Below, in pieces: positions 1 to 8,818 of a stretch of 64,000 nucleotides of DNA (positions within the stretch are counted from its first letter, which is position 1; the number at the start of each line of letters is the position of its first letter). The DNA is from Branchiibius hedensis (GTDB taxonomy: Bacteria; Actinomycetota; Actinomycetes; Actinomycetales; Dermatophilaceae). The notes under the pieces are model-generated. The model did not search any database. It was given only the letters and a program-made list of their open reading frames with translations, and was not told where the DNA came from. The translations under genes were made by a program, and so were the position numbers. The stretch spans positions 1,984,001-2,048,000 of the forward strand of contig NZ_UESZ01000001.1 in the NCBI RefSeq assembly GCF_900108585.1, read 5' to 3'.

Positions 1-514
1 CGGTGTTGCCCGCGGCGAGCGCCGGGGCGATCTTCCACATTGCCATCATCATCGGGTAGTTCCACGGGGTCACCTGACCGACGACACCGATCGGCTCCCG
101 CCGGATCCACGAGGTGTGACCCTTCATGTACTCCCCCGCTGCCTTGCCCTCCAGCACGCGAGCGGCACCAGCGAAGAACCGCAGCTGGTCAAGCATCGGC
201 GGGATCTCTTCGGATTCGGTGAGGGCCCAAGGCTTTCCGGTGTTCTGGGCTTCCAGCTTGATGAAGTCATCGGCGCGCTTCTCGATGGCGTCGGCGAACT
301 TGAGCAAGGCCTGCTGGCGCTCCGAAGGAGTGGTCTGCCCCCACTCCTCGAACGCCTTCGACGCAGCGGTGTACGCAGCGTCGACATCAGCCTCGGTCGA
401 GATCGCCGCGGAGGCGACGACCTGGCCGGTGCTCGGGTCGACAACGTCCTGGCGTGCGTCGCCGCGCGCCTCGACGTACTCGCCGTTGACGAAGTTCTTC
501 AGGATGCGGGTCAT
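1..514 (-). CDS. Aldehyde dehydrogenase, gamma-aminobutyraldehyde type (3' part outside window)
   Basis: NAD(P)-dependent oxidation of an aldehyde, probably 4-aminobutanal to 4-aminobutyrate. Only the first 171 residues are in the window. They hold the aldehyde dehydrogenase N-terminal cofactor-domain features: NGEYV at 10-14, PWNYP at 150-154 and KIAPALAAGN at 161-170. The catalytic Cys and Glu lie beyond the edge. Start ATG has GGAG two bases before it. It lies 9 nt downstream of the serine dehydratase gene on the same strand, so the two are probably cotranscribed. The divergent neighbour is a class III aminotransferase of the type that feeds amino-aldehydes to such enzymes. Family assignment is firm; the aminobutyraldehyde substrate is inferred from sequence flavour and context. 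Confidence 0.85.
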   Translation of the reverse strand, partial: MTRILKNFVNGEYVEARGDARQDVVDPSTGQVVASAAISTEADVDAAYTAASKAFEEWGQTTPSERQQALLKFADAIEKRADDFIKLEAQNTGKPWALTESEEIPPMLDQLRFFAGAARVLEGKAAGEYMKGHTSWIRREPIGVVGQVTPWNYPMMMAMWKIAPALAAGNT

Positions 515-523
515 AGCTCCACC

Positions 524-1882
524 TCAACACTCGATCACATTGACTGCGAGACCGCCCCGGGCGGTCTCCTTGTACTTCACGGACATGTCGCGACCGGTGT
601 CGCGCATGGTCTTGATGGCCTTGTCCAGGCTCACGGCGTGCACCCCGGTGCCGCTGAGCGACAGCCGCGAGGCGTTGATTGCTTTGACGCTGGCAATGGC
701 GTTGCGTTCGATGCAGGGAATCTGCACCAGACCACCAACCGGGTCACAGGTCAGCCCCAGGTTGTGCTCGATGCCGATCTCGGCGGCGTTCTCGACCTGG
801 GTGGGTGTGCCTCCGGTGACCTCGCACAACGCGCCGGCAGCCATGGCGCACGCCGAGCCCACTTCCCCCTGGCAGCCGACTTCGGCGCCGGAGATCGACG
901 CGTTCTGCTTGAACAGGATGCCGATCGCGGCCGCCGTGAGCAGGAAGCGCACGATGCCGTCCTCGTCAGCCCCGTCGACGAACCGTGCGTAGTAGTGCAG
1001 GACGGCCGGGATGACCCCGGCTGCGCCATTGGTCGGTGCCGTGACTATGCGTCCACCAGCGGCGTTCTCCTCGTTGACCGACAGCGCGTAGAGATTGACC
1101 CAGTCCATGACGTGCAACGGGTCTCGCGCACCGGCCTGCATCAACTCATCGAAGAGCGCAGGGGCCCGCCGGGGCACCTTCAAACCACCGGGCAGCACGC
1201 CGCTAGCGTTGAAGCCATTGGTGACGCATTCGCGCATTACCGACCACAGGTGCAGTAGACCGTCGTGGACCTCCTGCTCACTGCGCCAGGCCTGTTCGTT
1301 GCGCAGCATCACCTCGCTGATCGAGCAGTTCTCCCGCTCACAGATCGCGAGCAACTCTGCCCCTGTGTTGAAGGGCAACGGCACCGCCGTGTCGTCCTCC
1401 ACCACGCGGTCCGCGCCGCTGGCCGTCTCATCGACGACGAAACCGCCCCCGACGGAGTAATAGACGTGGCTGTCAACCAACTCGCCGGCCGCGTCGAAGG
1501 CTTCGAACAACATGCCGTTGGGATGAGTCGGCAACGTCTTGCGCCGGTGCAGCACCAGATCGGTGTCGGGATCGAAGGAGATGGGGTGATCTCCCATCAC
1601 GGTGAGTTTGCCGCTGCGCCGCACCTCGGCGTACCGCGAGTCAGTGGTGGCGGTGTCGACCGTCTCGGGCGCCGAACCCTCCAGCCCCAGCACGACGGCT
1701 TTGTCCGACCCGTGGCCGTGACCCGTCGCTCCCAGGGAGCCGAACAGTTGGGCGCTGATCCGGCTGACGCGAGGCAGCGGCAGGCCGCTGGCGAACATCC
1801 GCGCAGCGCGCATCGGCCCGACCGTGTGGGAGGACGACGGCCCGATGCCGATCGAGTAGAGGTCGAACGCACTGAGCGCCAT
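524..1882 (-). CDS. sdaA: L-serine ammonia-lyase (serine dehydratase), single-chain iron-sulfur type
   Basis: Deaminates L-serine to pyruvate and ammonia in the cytoplasm. At 452 aa it has the usual length of the fused alpha/beta form. The beta part opens with [18 protein letters not shown] (residues 10-27), and the alpha part carries the cysteines expected to hold a [4Fe-4S] cluster ([17 protein letters not shown] and [17 protein letters not shown]). The ATG start fits the conserved N-terminus; no strong Shine-Dalgarno sequence is visible. The aldehyde dehydrogenase gene follows after 9 nt. An Lrp-type regulator is transcribed divergently from an 88-bp gap, so control by that regulator is plausible but not shown. 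Confidence 0.95.
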   Translation of the reverse strand: MALSAFDLYSIGIGPSSSHTVGPMRAARMFASGLPLPRVSRISAQLFGSLGATGHGHGSDKAVVLGLEGSAPETVDTATTDSRYAEVRRSGKLTVMGDHPISFDPDTDLVLHRRKTLPTHPNGMLFEAFDAAGELVDSHVYYSVGGGFVVDETASGADRVVEDDTAVPLPFNTGAELLAICERENCSISEVMLRNEQAWRSEQEVHDGLLHLWSVMRECVTNGFNASGVLPGGLKVPRRAPALFDELMQAGARDPLHVMDWVNLYALSVNEENAAGGRIVTAPTNGAAGVIPAVLHYYARFVDGADEDGIVRFLLTAAAIGILFKQNASISGAEVGCQGEVGSACAMAAGALCEVTGGTPTQVENAAEIGIEHNLGLTCDPVGGLVQIPCIERNAIASVKAINASRLSLSGTGVHAVSLDKAIKTMRDTGRDMSVKYKETARGGLAVNVIEC

Positions 1883-1970
1883 ACGGAAAGAATAGCCACG
1901 ACCGGGACAGAAAACACGAATTCATCGTTCAAGGGTTGTTTCGCAACGGATTCAGTGCCAAGATGGTCCT

Positions 1971-2453
1971 GTGACAGACGCGATGCGCAGCCGAAGTGGC
2001 GACGCCGGTGCCATGGACGACACCGCGAAGGCGATCATCGCGATGCTGCAGCGCGATGGACGTGCGCCCTACGCCACCATTGCACGCGAGGTGGGTCTGT
2101 CGGAAGCCGCCGTCCGCGCCCGGGTGCAACGGTTGCTCGAGAACGAGACGTTGCAGATCGTCGCGGTCACCGATCCCACCCAGGTGGGCTTTCAGCGCCA
2201 GGCGCTCATCGGCATCACCGTGCGCGGCGACATCCAGAAGGTCGCCGATCAACTGGCCCGTCTGGACGAGGCTGCCTACGTCGTGGTGACCGCTGGACGC
2301 TACGACATCCTGATCGAGGTCGTCTGTGAGGACGACGATCACCTCCTGAATCTGCTGGGTAGTCGGATCCGCGCCGTCGACGGCGTCGCGCAGACCGAGA
2401 CCCTGATGTATCTCAACCTGACGAAACAGCGCTACGACTGGGGAACCCGATGA
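1971..2453 (+). CDS. Lrp/AsnC family transcriptional regulator
   Basis: 160-aa DNA-binding regulator of the feast/famine family. The N-terminal winged helix covers about residues 16-60 (helix-turn-helix around ATIAREVGLSEAAVRARVQR) and a RAM/AsnC ligand-binding domain covers about 75-150. GTG start at 1971; an ATG at 1983 or 2013 would also leave the helix-turn-helix intact. Its stop overlaps the aminotransferase start in an ATGA, so the two are translationally coupled. The neighbours suggest it senses an amino acid or amine and controls both arms of this divergent locus (inference). Confidence 0.9.
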   Translation: MTDAMRSRSGDAGAMDDTAKAIIAMLQRDGRAPYATIAREVGLSEAAVRARVQRLLENETLQIVAVTDPTQVGFQRQALIGITVRGDIQKVADQLARLDEAAYVVVTAGRYDILIEVVCEDDDHLLNLLGSRIRAVDGVAQTETLMYLNLTKQRYDWGTR

Positions 2454-3895
2454 GCACCACACCCGAAACCTCAACTGCCGCAACCGCTTCCGGTGCGGGT
2501 ACGACGCCCCGCGGCACCGATCGGTACGTCGCCGCCCGAGACCACCTGTGGGGTCACTTCACCCGGCAGTCGGTCTACGAACCCGTTGCCGAGGGCGGTC
2601 TCGGCGCGCACGTGCCGATCATCGAGCGTGGTGAAGGCGCCTGGATCTGGGACGTCAACGGCAAGAAGTACTTCGATGGCCTGGCCGGTCTGTTCACGGT
2701 GCAGGTGGGCCACGGCCGCGCCGAACTGGCGGAAGCCGCAGCCAAGCAGGCCGAGAAGCTGGCCTTCTTCCCGATCTGGTCCTACGCCCACGCCCCGGCG
2801 ATCGACCTGGCCGAGCGCCTGGCGACCTACGCCCCCGGCGACCTGAACCGCGCCTTCTTCACCACCGGCGGTGGTGAGGCGGTCGAGTCCGCCTGGAAGC
2901 TGGCCAAGCAGTACTTCAAACTGACCGGCAAGCCCACCAAGCACAAGGTGATCAGCCGCTCCATCGCCTACCACGGCACCCCGCAGGGCGCGTTGGCGAT
3001 CACCGGCATCCCGGATCTGAAGATCCCCTTCGAGCCGCTGGTGCCGGGCGCGTTCCGTGCTCCGAACACCAACATCTACCGCGCGCAGCCCGAACTGCGC
3101 GACGACCCGAAGGCGTTCGGTCGCTGGGCCGCCGACCGCATCGGTGAGGCCATCGAGTTCGAGGGACCGGACACCGTTGCGGCCGTCTTCCTGGAGCCGG
3201 TGCAGAACGCCGGTGGTTGCTTCCCGCCGCCGCCCGGCTACTTCGAGCGGGTGCGCGAGATCTGCGACGAGTACGACGTGTTGCTGGTCTCGGACGAGAC
3301 CATCTGCGCGTTCGGCCGGATCGGAGAGATCTTCGCCTGCAACGACTTTGGCTACGTCCCCGACATCATCACCACCGCCAAGGGCCTGACCTCCGGCTAC
3401 TCCCCGCTCGGGGTGATGATGGCCAGCGACCGGCTCTTCGAACCGTTCCGCAAGGGCACCGAAGCGTTCGGTCACGGCTACACCTTCGGTGGCCACCCGG
3501 TCTCCGCCGCGGTCGCGATGGCCAACCTGGACATCTTCGAGCGCGAGAAGCTCACCGACCACGTGCACGAGAACGCGCCCAAGTTCCGCTCCACCTTGGA
3601 GAAGCTGCTCGATCTGCCGATCGTCGGCGACGTCCGCGGTGAGGGCTACTTCTACGGGATCGAACTGGTCAAGGACAAGGAGACCCGGGAGACCTTCAAC
3701 GAGGAGGAGTCCGAGCGGCTCCTGCGCGGATTCCTGTCCAAAGCTCTGTTCGAGGCCGGCATCTACTGTCGCGCCGACGACCGCGGTGACCCGGTCATCC
3801 AGCTCTCCCCGCCGCTGATCATCGGCCAGGACGAGTTCGACTGGATCGAGGGGACGCTGCGCGGGGTTCTGACGGAGGCGTTGGACATCCTCTGA
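2450..3895 (+). CDS. Class III (omega-amino acid/diamine) aminotransferase
   Basis: PLP-dependent transfer of an omega-amino group, probably to pyruvate. At 481 aa it is typical for fold-type I class III enzymes. Visible motifs are the glycine-rich FTTGGGEAVESAWKLAKQY, the pyridine-ring-binding VSDETICAFGRIG and the Schiff-base lysine, about residue 311, in TTAKGLTSGYSPLG. Coupled by a 4-nt overlap to the upstream Lrp-type gene. With the divergently encoded aminobutyraldehyde-type dehydrogenase it would make a putrescine or other diamine/omega-amino acid catabolic pair, and the serine dehydratase could supply the pyruvate acceptor (inference). A beta-alanine:pyruvate enzyme is the main alternative. 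Confidence 0.88.
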   Translation: MSTTPETSTAATASGAGTTPRGTDRYVAARDHLWGHFTRQSVYEPVAEGGLGAHVPIIERGEGAWIWDVNGKKYFDGLAGLFTVQVGHGRAELAEAAAKQAEKLAFFPIWSYAHAPAIDLAERLATYAPGDLNRAFFTTGGGEAVESAWKLAKQYFKLTGKPTKHKVISRSIAYHGTPQGALAITGIPDLKIPFEPLVPGAFRAPNTNIYRAQPELRDDPKAFGRWAADRIGEAIEFEGPDTVAAVFLEPVQNAGGCFPPPPGYFERVREICDEYDVLLVSDETICAFGRIGEIFACNDFGYVPDIITTAKGLTSGYSPLGVMMASDRLFEPFRKGTEAFGHGYTFGGHPVSAAVAMANLDIFEREKLTDHVHENAPKFRSTLEKLLDLPIVGDVRGEGYFYGIELVKDKETRETFNEEESERLLRGFLSKALFEAGIYCRADDRGDPVIQLSPPLIIGQDEFDWIEGTLRGVLTEALDIL

Positions 3896-3902
3896 CCCGT
3901 CG

Positions 3903-3908
3903 TAGGCT
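3903..3908 (+). promoter_or_regulatory. -10 box of a leaderless promoter
   Basis: TAGGCT lies six bases before the ATG at 3915, the spacing expected when transcription starts at the first base of the start codon. No Shine-Dalgarno sequence is present there. Confidence 0.55.
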
Positions 3909-3914
3909 CGGTGC

Positions 3915-5117
3915 ATGACCGAGCGTGACTACGACATCGTCCTGTACGGCGCAACCGGATTCGTCGGCAAACTCACCGCCGAGCATCTGGCGGCGCACGC
4001 CCCCGACGGTGTGCGGATCGCGCTGGCCGGGCGGTCACCGAGCAAGTTGGAGGTGGTCCACGCCGACCTTGGTGTGGACTGGCCTCTGGTGATTGCCGAT
4101 TCGTCCGATCCGGACTCTCTGAAGGCACTCGCCGAGTCGACGCGGGTTGTGATCAGCACGGTCGGGCCCTACGCCAAGTACGGGCTGCCGCTGGTCGAGG
4201 CGTGCGCGACGGCGGGCACTGACTATGTCGACCTGACCGGCGAGGTGCTCTTCGTGCGGGAGTCGATCGACCGCTTCCACGCGTTGGCCGGCTCGACCGG
4301 TGCGCGGATCGTGCACTCCTGCGGCTTCGATTCGGTGCCCTCCGACCTCGCGGTCTACGAATTGGCCCAGGTGGCTGGGCCGCTCACCGACACCACGTCG
4401 TACGTTCGGATGAAGGGCGGCGTCAGTGGCGGCACCGTCGCCTCGGCGCGCGAGCAGATGGCGCAGGTGCGCTCGGACAAGGCCAAACGGGCGATCGCGC
4501 TGGACAAGTTCGCCCTCTCCCCCGACCGCGCCGCCGAGCCGAAGGGTGAGTGGAAGGACTCGCTCACGGTGTGGCACAGCGACGAAATGCACTCGTGGGC
4601 AGCGCCGTTCATCATGTCCACCTTCAACACCCGGATCGTGCGGCGCAGCAACGCCCTGCTCGGTTACGCGTACGGCGAGGGGTTCCGTTATCGCGAGACC
4701 CTCACCACTGGTGACGGTTGGCAGGGTCGCCTGCGGGCCGAGGCCATCGCCAAGGGCATGGCGGCCGGAATGGCGGCGCTGTCTGTCGGCAAGCTGGCAC
4801 CGTTGATCGACAAGGTCGTCCCCGCTCCCGGTGAGGGCCCGTCCGAGGAGGACCGCACCAACGGTCGGTTCAGCGTGGAGGCTCGCTCGGGCGGTTACCG
4901 CAGCGTCGTCGCAGCCAAGGGCGATCCCGGCTACGCGGCGACCTGCGTGATGCTCGGCGAGAGCGCTCTGGCGTTGGCGACCCAACGCGACGATCTGCCC
5001 ATGCCCGAAGGCCTCGACGGCGGGGTGCTCACTCCGGCCACCGCCTTGGGCAGTGTGCTGTCGGATCGGTTGCGCGCACAGGGTTTCACGATCACTGCGG
5101 GGCCGGTCACGACGTGA
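3915..5117 (+). CDS. Saccharopine dehydrogenase family protein (trans-acting enoyl reductase-like)
   Basis: 400-aa NAD(P)-binding oxidoreductase. The N-terminus is a Rossmann fold with VLYGATGFVGKLTAEHL (residues 9-25) and a following LAGRSPSKLE segment. Conserved stretches such as STVGPYAKYG and HSCGFDSVPSD are typical of the saccharopine-dehydrogenase-like group that includes the mycobacterial trans-acting enoyl reductases. True saccharopine dehydrogenase activity is unlikely, because no lysine pathway genes are near. The substrate is unknown, possibly a lipid intermediate. The next gene starts inside its stop (GTGA), so they form an operon. Confidence 0.85.
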   Translation: MTERDYDIVLYGATGFVGKLTAEHLAAHAPDGVRIALAGRSPSKLEVVHADLGVDWPLVIADSSDPDSLKALAESTRVVISTVGPYAKYGLPLVEACATAGTDYVDLTGEVLFVRESIDRFHALAGSTGARIVHSCGFDSVPSDLAVYELAQVAGPLTDTTSYVRMKGGVSGGTVASAREQMAQVRSDKAKRAIALDKFALSPDRAAEPKGEWKDSLTVWHSDEMHSWAAPFIMSTFNTRIVRRSNALLGYAYGEGFRYRETLTTGDGWQGRLRAEAIAKGMAAGMAALSVGKLAPLIDKVVPAPGEGPSEEDRTNGRFSVEARSGGYRSVVAAKGDPGYAATCVMLGESALALATQRDDLPMPEGLDGGVLTPATALGSVLSDRLRAQGFTITAGPVTT

Positions 5118-6160
5118 GGCAGGCCGCGTCCGAGGTTGCGTTGCTGCGGGTCATCTCCCAGCAGTTGGCCACACCGGCCTCGTCACTCACGAATGCCGTC
5201 ACTCATCTCACCTGCCTGCAAGCCCAGGACTGGAAGGCGTCACGGTCGGCCCTGGCCCTGCGCTCCGATACGGCTGTGGCAGACGTGGACGAGGCAGCGA
5301 ATTCCGCTGCGATCGTGCGCAGTTGGCCGATGCGTGGAACCTTGCACTGGCTGCCTGCGCAAGACCTGCAGTGGATGCTGTCCCTGACCTCGGCAGCGAC
5401 CGTGCGCGCCGCCGCCGGTCGGCATCGGCAACTCGGGATCGCTGACCGGGACGTCGAGGAAGTGCGCTCCTTGACGCAGGCGGCTCTGGCCGACGGTGGC
5501 TGCTCGCGGAGCGACCTGAAGGCAGCCTGGGTCAGCGCCGGCGTGGACGTCGCCGGGCAGCGGTTCATCCATCTGCTGCAACGCCTCGCACTGGACGGTG
5601 TGGTCTGCCTCGGTCCGGTCGTCGACAGCCAGCAGCACCTCGTGCTCTGCGCCACCTGGATCCCGTCGTCCCGCACGCTGGAGCGGGACGCTGCCATCGT
5701 GGAGTTCGCGCAGCGCTATCTGCGCTCGCACGGACCCGCGTCCATGGCGGACTTCTGTTGGTGGAGCAAACTCCTCGTGCGGGACGTGAAACCGTTGTGG
5801 GCCCAGATTGTTTCGGCGTTCGAGGAGATCCAGCTCGATGGCCGAGCCCTCTACGTCGATCCGCGGACTCTCGACGCATTACCCAACCTGCGGGCCGCTG
5901 CGCGCGCCCCCATGTTGCTGCCCGCCTTCGACGAACTGATCATCGGGTACGCCGATCGGGCACCAACGCTGTCGCCGTCCGACTTCGAGAAGGTGGTACC
6001 TGGCCGCAACGGCTACTTCCTGCCGACGGTGCTGCACCAGGGACGTGCGGTGGCCACCTGGAAAGCCGAGGATCCTGTGGTGACAGCGCCGTTCGGCAAC
6101 GGGTTGCCCACGGCGGTCGATCGCGCCCTCCCGCGCCTCGCACGCACCTTCCCGCGATGA
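5114..6160 (+). CDS. Winged-helix DNA-binding protein of the HTH_42/AlkZ-YcaQ family
   Basis: 348-aa protein of the HTH_42 superfamily, whose characterised members (AlkZ, YcaQ) are DNA glycosylases that unhook interstrand crosslinks or remove bulky alkyl adducts. LQAQD at residues 35-39 matches the catalytic Q-x-Q motif of the AlkZ branch. RSWPMRGTLHWLPAQDL and a C-terminal LLPAFDELIIGYADR segment are also family hallmarks. GTG start overlaps the preceding stop and its own stop overlaps the next start (ATGA), giving a three-gene operon. Activity on DNA is inferred from the family; many homologues are untested. Confidence 0.8.
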   Translation: MRQAASEVALLRVISQQLATPASSLTNAVTHLTCLQAQDWKASRSALALRSDTAVADVDEAANSAAIVRSWPMRGTLHWLPAQDLQWMLSLTSAATVRAAAGRHRQLGIADRDVEEVRSLTQAALADGGCSRSDLKAAWVSAGVDVAGQRFIHLLQRLALDGVVCLGPVVDSQQHLVLCATWIPSSRTLERDAAIVEFAQRYLRSHGPASMADFCWWSKLLVRDVKPLWAQIVSAFEEIQLDGRALYVDPRTLDALPNLRAAARAPMLLPAFDELIIGYADRAPTLSPSDFEKVVPGRNGYFLPTVLHQGRAVATWKAEDPVVTAPFGNGLPTAVDRALPRLARTFPR

Positions 6161-6786
6161 AGAACACCGTCCAGGTGTGGGTGAGTTCCGCGAAAGGTCC
6201 GCTCGACTGGTTGAACCCCACTGAGCGGGAGCGCCTTTCGCGCTACAAGTCCGTCACCGCGGCGACGGACTTCCTGGTGGGCACGACGCTCGCGAGGTTC
6301 GCGCTGGGGGCTTGGCTCGGCGTACCGGAAGCTGAGGTGCCCCTCGACCGGACGTGCGAAAGATGCGGGGCACCCCACGGGCGACCACGCGTGGCTGGCG
6401 CGAACCTCAGCATCGCGCACGCCAACGGAACAGCGCTGGTCGCAGTCGGCGACACCCCGGTTGGAGTGGACCTCGAACCCCTCGGTCGAGCGGTTCCCGC
6501 CGATTGCGGCGCCGCGGACCTGCAGGACTGGGTGCGCAAAGAAGCTGCCCTCAAACTGACCGGGGACGGCCTGCGGATCCCGATGCAGCAGATCGGTATT
6601 GAAACCGACCGGGTTGTGCAATGGCCCTCAGATGAACTGCCAGACATCGTGATTCGCGACCTAGACATTCCTGGGTTCACCGCTGCCGTTGCGGTTGCGC
6701 CCGGCGCAGTTGTTGAACTGCGGTTCACGACCGGCCCCGATGAACGCCGGGGCCGGCCGGATCCAAGAATCAGCCCTGGCGCTTGA
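6157..6786 (+). CDS. 4'-phosphopantetheinyl transferase, Sfp-like
   Basis: Would transfer phosphopantetheine from CoA to a carrier-protein serine. 209 aa from the ATG that overlaps the upstream stop. The family core motifs are present: LSIAHANG (84-91), GVDLEP (103-108, magnesium ligands Asp and Glu) and WVRKEAALK (125-133). An additional CxxC-x-x-H-type stretch (CERCGAPHG, 67-75) precedes the core, as in many Sfp-type enzymes. No polyketide, nonribosomal peptide or fatty acid synthase gene is in the window, so its partner is elsewhere. Its last 17 bases overlap the 3' end of the convergent gene. Confidence 0.88.
   Translation: MKNTVQVWVSSAKGPLDWLNPTERERLSRYKSVTAATDFLVGTTLARFALGAWLGVPEAEVPLDRTCERCGAPHGRPRVAGANLSIAHANGTALVAVGDTPVGVDLEPLGRAVPADCGAADLQDWVRKEAALKLTGDGLRIPMQQIGIETDRVVQWPSDELPDIVIRDLDIPGFTAAVAVAPGAVVELRFTTGPDERRGRPDPRISPGA
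6731..6756. terminator. Possible hairpin at the convergent gene ends
   Basis: An 8-bp GC inverted repeat (CCGGCCCC/GGGGCCGG) with a 10-nt loop lies within the 3' end of the phosphopantetheinyl transferase gene and 14 nt past the stop of the convergent gene. There is no T-tract, so termination is only possible. Confidence 0.3.
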
Positions 6787-7384
6787 GGCGCCGACGCAAT
6801 CCGACGCCCGTGACCAGGGCGCCCGCGGCGAGCACGCCGCCCGCGATGAGCACCTGCTCGTTCGACCCATCGGTGGCCGGCGTCATCGGACCGTCGGTGA
6901 CCACCGGTGGTCCGCTCGTCGGGTGGGTGGAACTCGTCGGACTGCTTGACCCCGTAGGCTTCGCTACCACCCATGCTGGCGGCGCAGGACGCGTGGTCGG
7001 TAACCCGGCGCAACTCGTGGGCAGGTGGATCTGCACCGTGAACTTCGACCCCGTGCTCGACCCGCTGACGACCAGCGCGCCGTCCGCGCCCTTCATGCCT
7101 GCGGCTGCGTAAACCCCTGGTTCGTAAGGCTTTGCGGCCCCCAGTGTCTTGCTCCCCACTCCCGGCAAGGTCAGGGTCACTGCCTTCTCGGCGTGGCGCA
7201 GTGTGCGGAAGTAGCCGGCAACCGCTGGTACCTGCCCGTTGCAGTAGTACTGCGGGGCGGTGTACTCGAAGTTGCCTGATGTGATCGGCTTCGGCGCAGT
7301 CGCCGCCGAAGCCACTCCGCTCGACATGATTGCGACAAGTGCTGTTGCGGCAGCACCCGCCGCCGCTCTACTCGACATTCTCAC
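6770..7384 (-). CDS. Secreted, membrane-anchored protein of unknown function
   Basis: 204 aa, not recognised. It has an N-terminal signal peptide (about residues 1-28, cleavage likely after VASAA), a globular part of about 110 residues with a conserved-looking YYCNGQVPAVAGYFRTL, a Pro/Thr/Ser-rich linker and a C-terminal membrane helix (IAGGVLAAGALVTGVGL) ending in RRRLKRQG. This layout resembles a cell-wall or membrane-anchored exported protein, but there is no LPxTG sortase signal before the helix. The two cysteines could form a disulfide. It is convergent with the phosphopantetheinyl transferase gene. Function unknown. Confidence 0.75.
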   Translation of the reverse strand: MRMSSRAAAGAAATALVAIMSSGVASAATAPKPITSGNFEYTAPQYYCNGQVPAVAGYFRTLRHAEKAVTLTLPGVGSKTLGAAKPYEPGVYAAAGMKGADGALVVSGSSTGSKFTVQIHLPTSCAGLPTTRPAPPAWVVAKPTGSSSPTSSTHPTSGPPVVTDGPMTPATDGSNEQVLIAGGVLAAGALVTGVGLRRRLKRQG

Positions 7385-7551
7385 CTGAACGACCCCTTAG
7401 CTCATGGTGACGGCGGAGTTGGTCATATCCCCTGCTCGGCCCCGCCCGCCATCCTGTGCATGAGCCATGAGAACCCTGTCCCTGCGTGACCCGCGGCACA
7501 ACTACCTCTGCGGGTGAGTCAGCGTTCTCCCAGCGTGCGGCCAGGTGACGA

Positions 7552-8769
7552 TCATGATCGGCGCGAACCCCATTGCCACTCAGGCGTAGTCAACGCACCC
7601 AGGCCCTCGACCACCGTCTCACCGGTGTCGCGGTTCAAGGGCAGCAAAAGGGGCTGCTCGCCGTCCCACTCCAACACCGGAACCGCTTCAAGCGCAGCCG
7701 TCATCGCCGATGAGTGGGTCACCACGATGACCTGGGAGCGGGTCGCGGTTGCGGTGATCAGCCGGGCCAGCGGCTCCAACAACGAGGGATGCAAGGACGC
7801 CTCCGGCTCGTTGATCACCAACAGCGGCGGGGGCGCCGGGCTGAGCAACGCGGCCACCCACAACAGGTAGCGCAACGTGCCGTCGGACAGTTCGGCGGCG
7901 CGCATTGTGCGCAGCATCCCGGGCTGTTGCAACGCGATGTCGAACAGGCCGTCGTTCTCAACGATCTCGATGCTGGACCCAGGAAAGGCGTCGTCGATCG
8001 TTTCATCGAGCTGCCGTCTGCCGTCCTCGATGATCGTCTGCAGCGCCGCTGCCAGGTCGCGGCCATCGTCAGCCAACACCGGTGTGCGGGTACCGACCAT
8101 GGGGTGCCGAGCGGGCGCGTCCACGTCCGCGCGGAAGCCGTCGTAGAACCGCCAGGACCTCAATTGCTCACGGACAGCGACGAGTTCGGCGGCTCGGCTT
8201 GGATCGGCGTACTCGGTGAGCATCGATCGGTAGGGGGCGAGTTTGTCGCTCAGCCGCTGCCAGCCGGCCGACCCATCAAGGTCGGCGTCGGCCACTTCGA
8301 CCAGTCCCCAGGACCGTCGGGCGAGCACGTTGGCCCGGCGCATCGCCGTGCCGGCGAACACCACCTCCCGTTTGATCTCCGGGTCGCGCAGGAAGAGTGA
8401 GGGCTGCGGGGCCAGCCTCGCCTCCGGCGACTGCGGCGGCAGACCCAGGTCCATCAGGTAGCCGAAGTCATCGCTGCCGAATCCGACCAACAAGCTGATC
8501 GGTCCTTTGCGCAAGACGCCCTGGGTGACCCCGCTGGACCGCGCCGAGCGCAACTCCGCCGGGCCTGCCCACAACGCCGAACCCAGACCCCCTTCGCGGG
8601 CCAACGAGCCGATCAGTCGTCCGGATCCGACGTCGGCCAGCAACCGCACCGCCCGGTAGAGCGACGACTTGCCGCTGCCGTTGGGGCCGGTGATGACGGT
8701 CAATCCCGACAACGGCACGGTCACGTCACGCAGGGAGCGGTAGCCGCGGATGGCCAGGGTGCGCAACAT
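7552..8769 (-). CDS. AAA family ATPase (OLD/ABC-like, RecF-type)
   Basis: 405-aa cytoplasmic ATPase. The P-loop TGPNGSGKSS is at residues 27-36 and the Walker B/D-loop region INEPEASLHPSLLEPLARL is near 310-330, followed by a switch-like histidine (VVTHSSAM). This is the single-domain SMC/RecF-like AAA_21 type, found in DNA repair, defence and unassigned roles. The frame is open further upstream, but the ATG at 8769 gives the typical MLRTLAIRGYRSL opening and has a -10 box seven bases before it. Transcribed divergently from the LOG-family gene. No nuclease partner gene adjoins it. Confidence 0.82.
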   Translation of the reverse strand: MLRTLAIRGYRSLRDVTVPLSGLTVITGPNGSGKSSLYRAVRLLADVGSGRLIGSLAREGGLGSALWAGPAELRSARSSGVTQGVLRKGPISLLVGFGSDDFGYLMDLGLPPQSPEARLAPQPSLFLRDPEIKREVVFAGTAMRRANVLARRSWGLVEVADADLDGSAGWQRLSDKLAPYRSMLTEYADPSRAAELVAVREQLRSWRFYDGFRADVDAPARHPMVGTRTPVLADDGRDLAAALQTIIEDGRRQLDETIDDAFPGSSIEIVENDGLFDIALQQPGMLRTMRAAELSDGTLRYLLWVAALLSPAPPPLLVINEPEASLHPSLLEPLARLITATATRSQVIVVTHSSAMTAALEAVPVLEWDGEQPLLLPLNRDTGETVVEGLGALTTPEWQWGSRRS

Positions 8770-8776
8770 GCTTCGA

Positions 8777-8782
8777 ACCCTA
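8777..8782 (-). promoter_or_regulatory. -10 box of a leaderless promoter
   Basis: TAGGGT on the minus strand, seven bases before the ATG of the AAA ATPase gene; no Shine-Dalgarno sequence. Confidence 0.5.
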
Positions 8783-8818
8783 CGATCGAGCACCGACGAC
8801 GCCGGGCAGAATGGCGAC

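Noticed and set aside
2471-3916. A 481-codon open frame antisense to the aminotransferase
   Set aside because: It mirrors the sense gene almost exactly, has low-complexity Val/Gly/Asp-rich composition and resembles no protein; it is a by-product of high GC codon use. Similar antisense frames at 12546-13910 and 59706-61199 were rejected for the same reason.
6770-7384. Sortase anchor in the secreted protein
   Set aside because: There is a C-terminal helix and basic tail, but no LPxTG-like motif before the helix.
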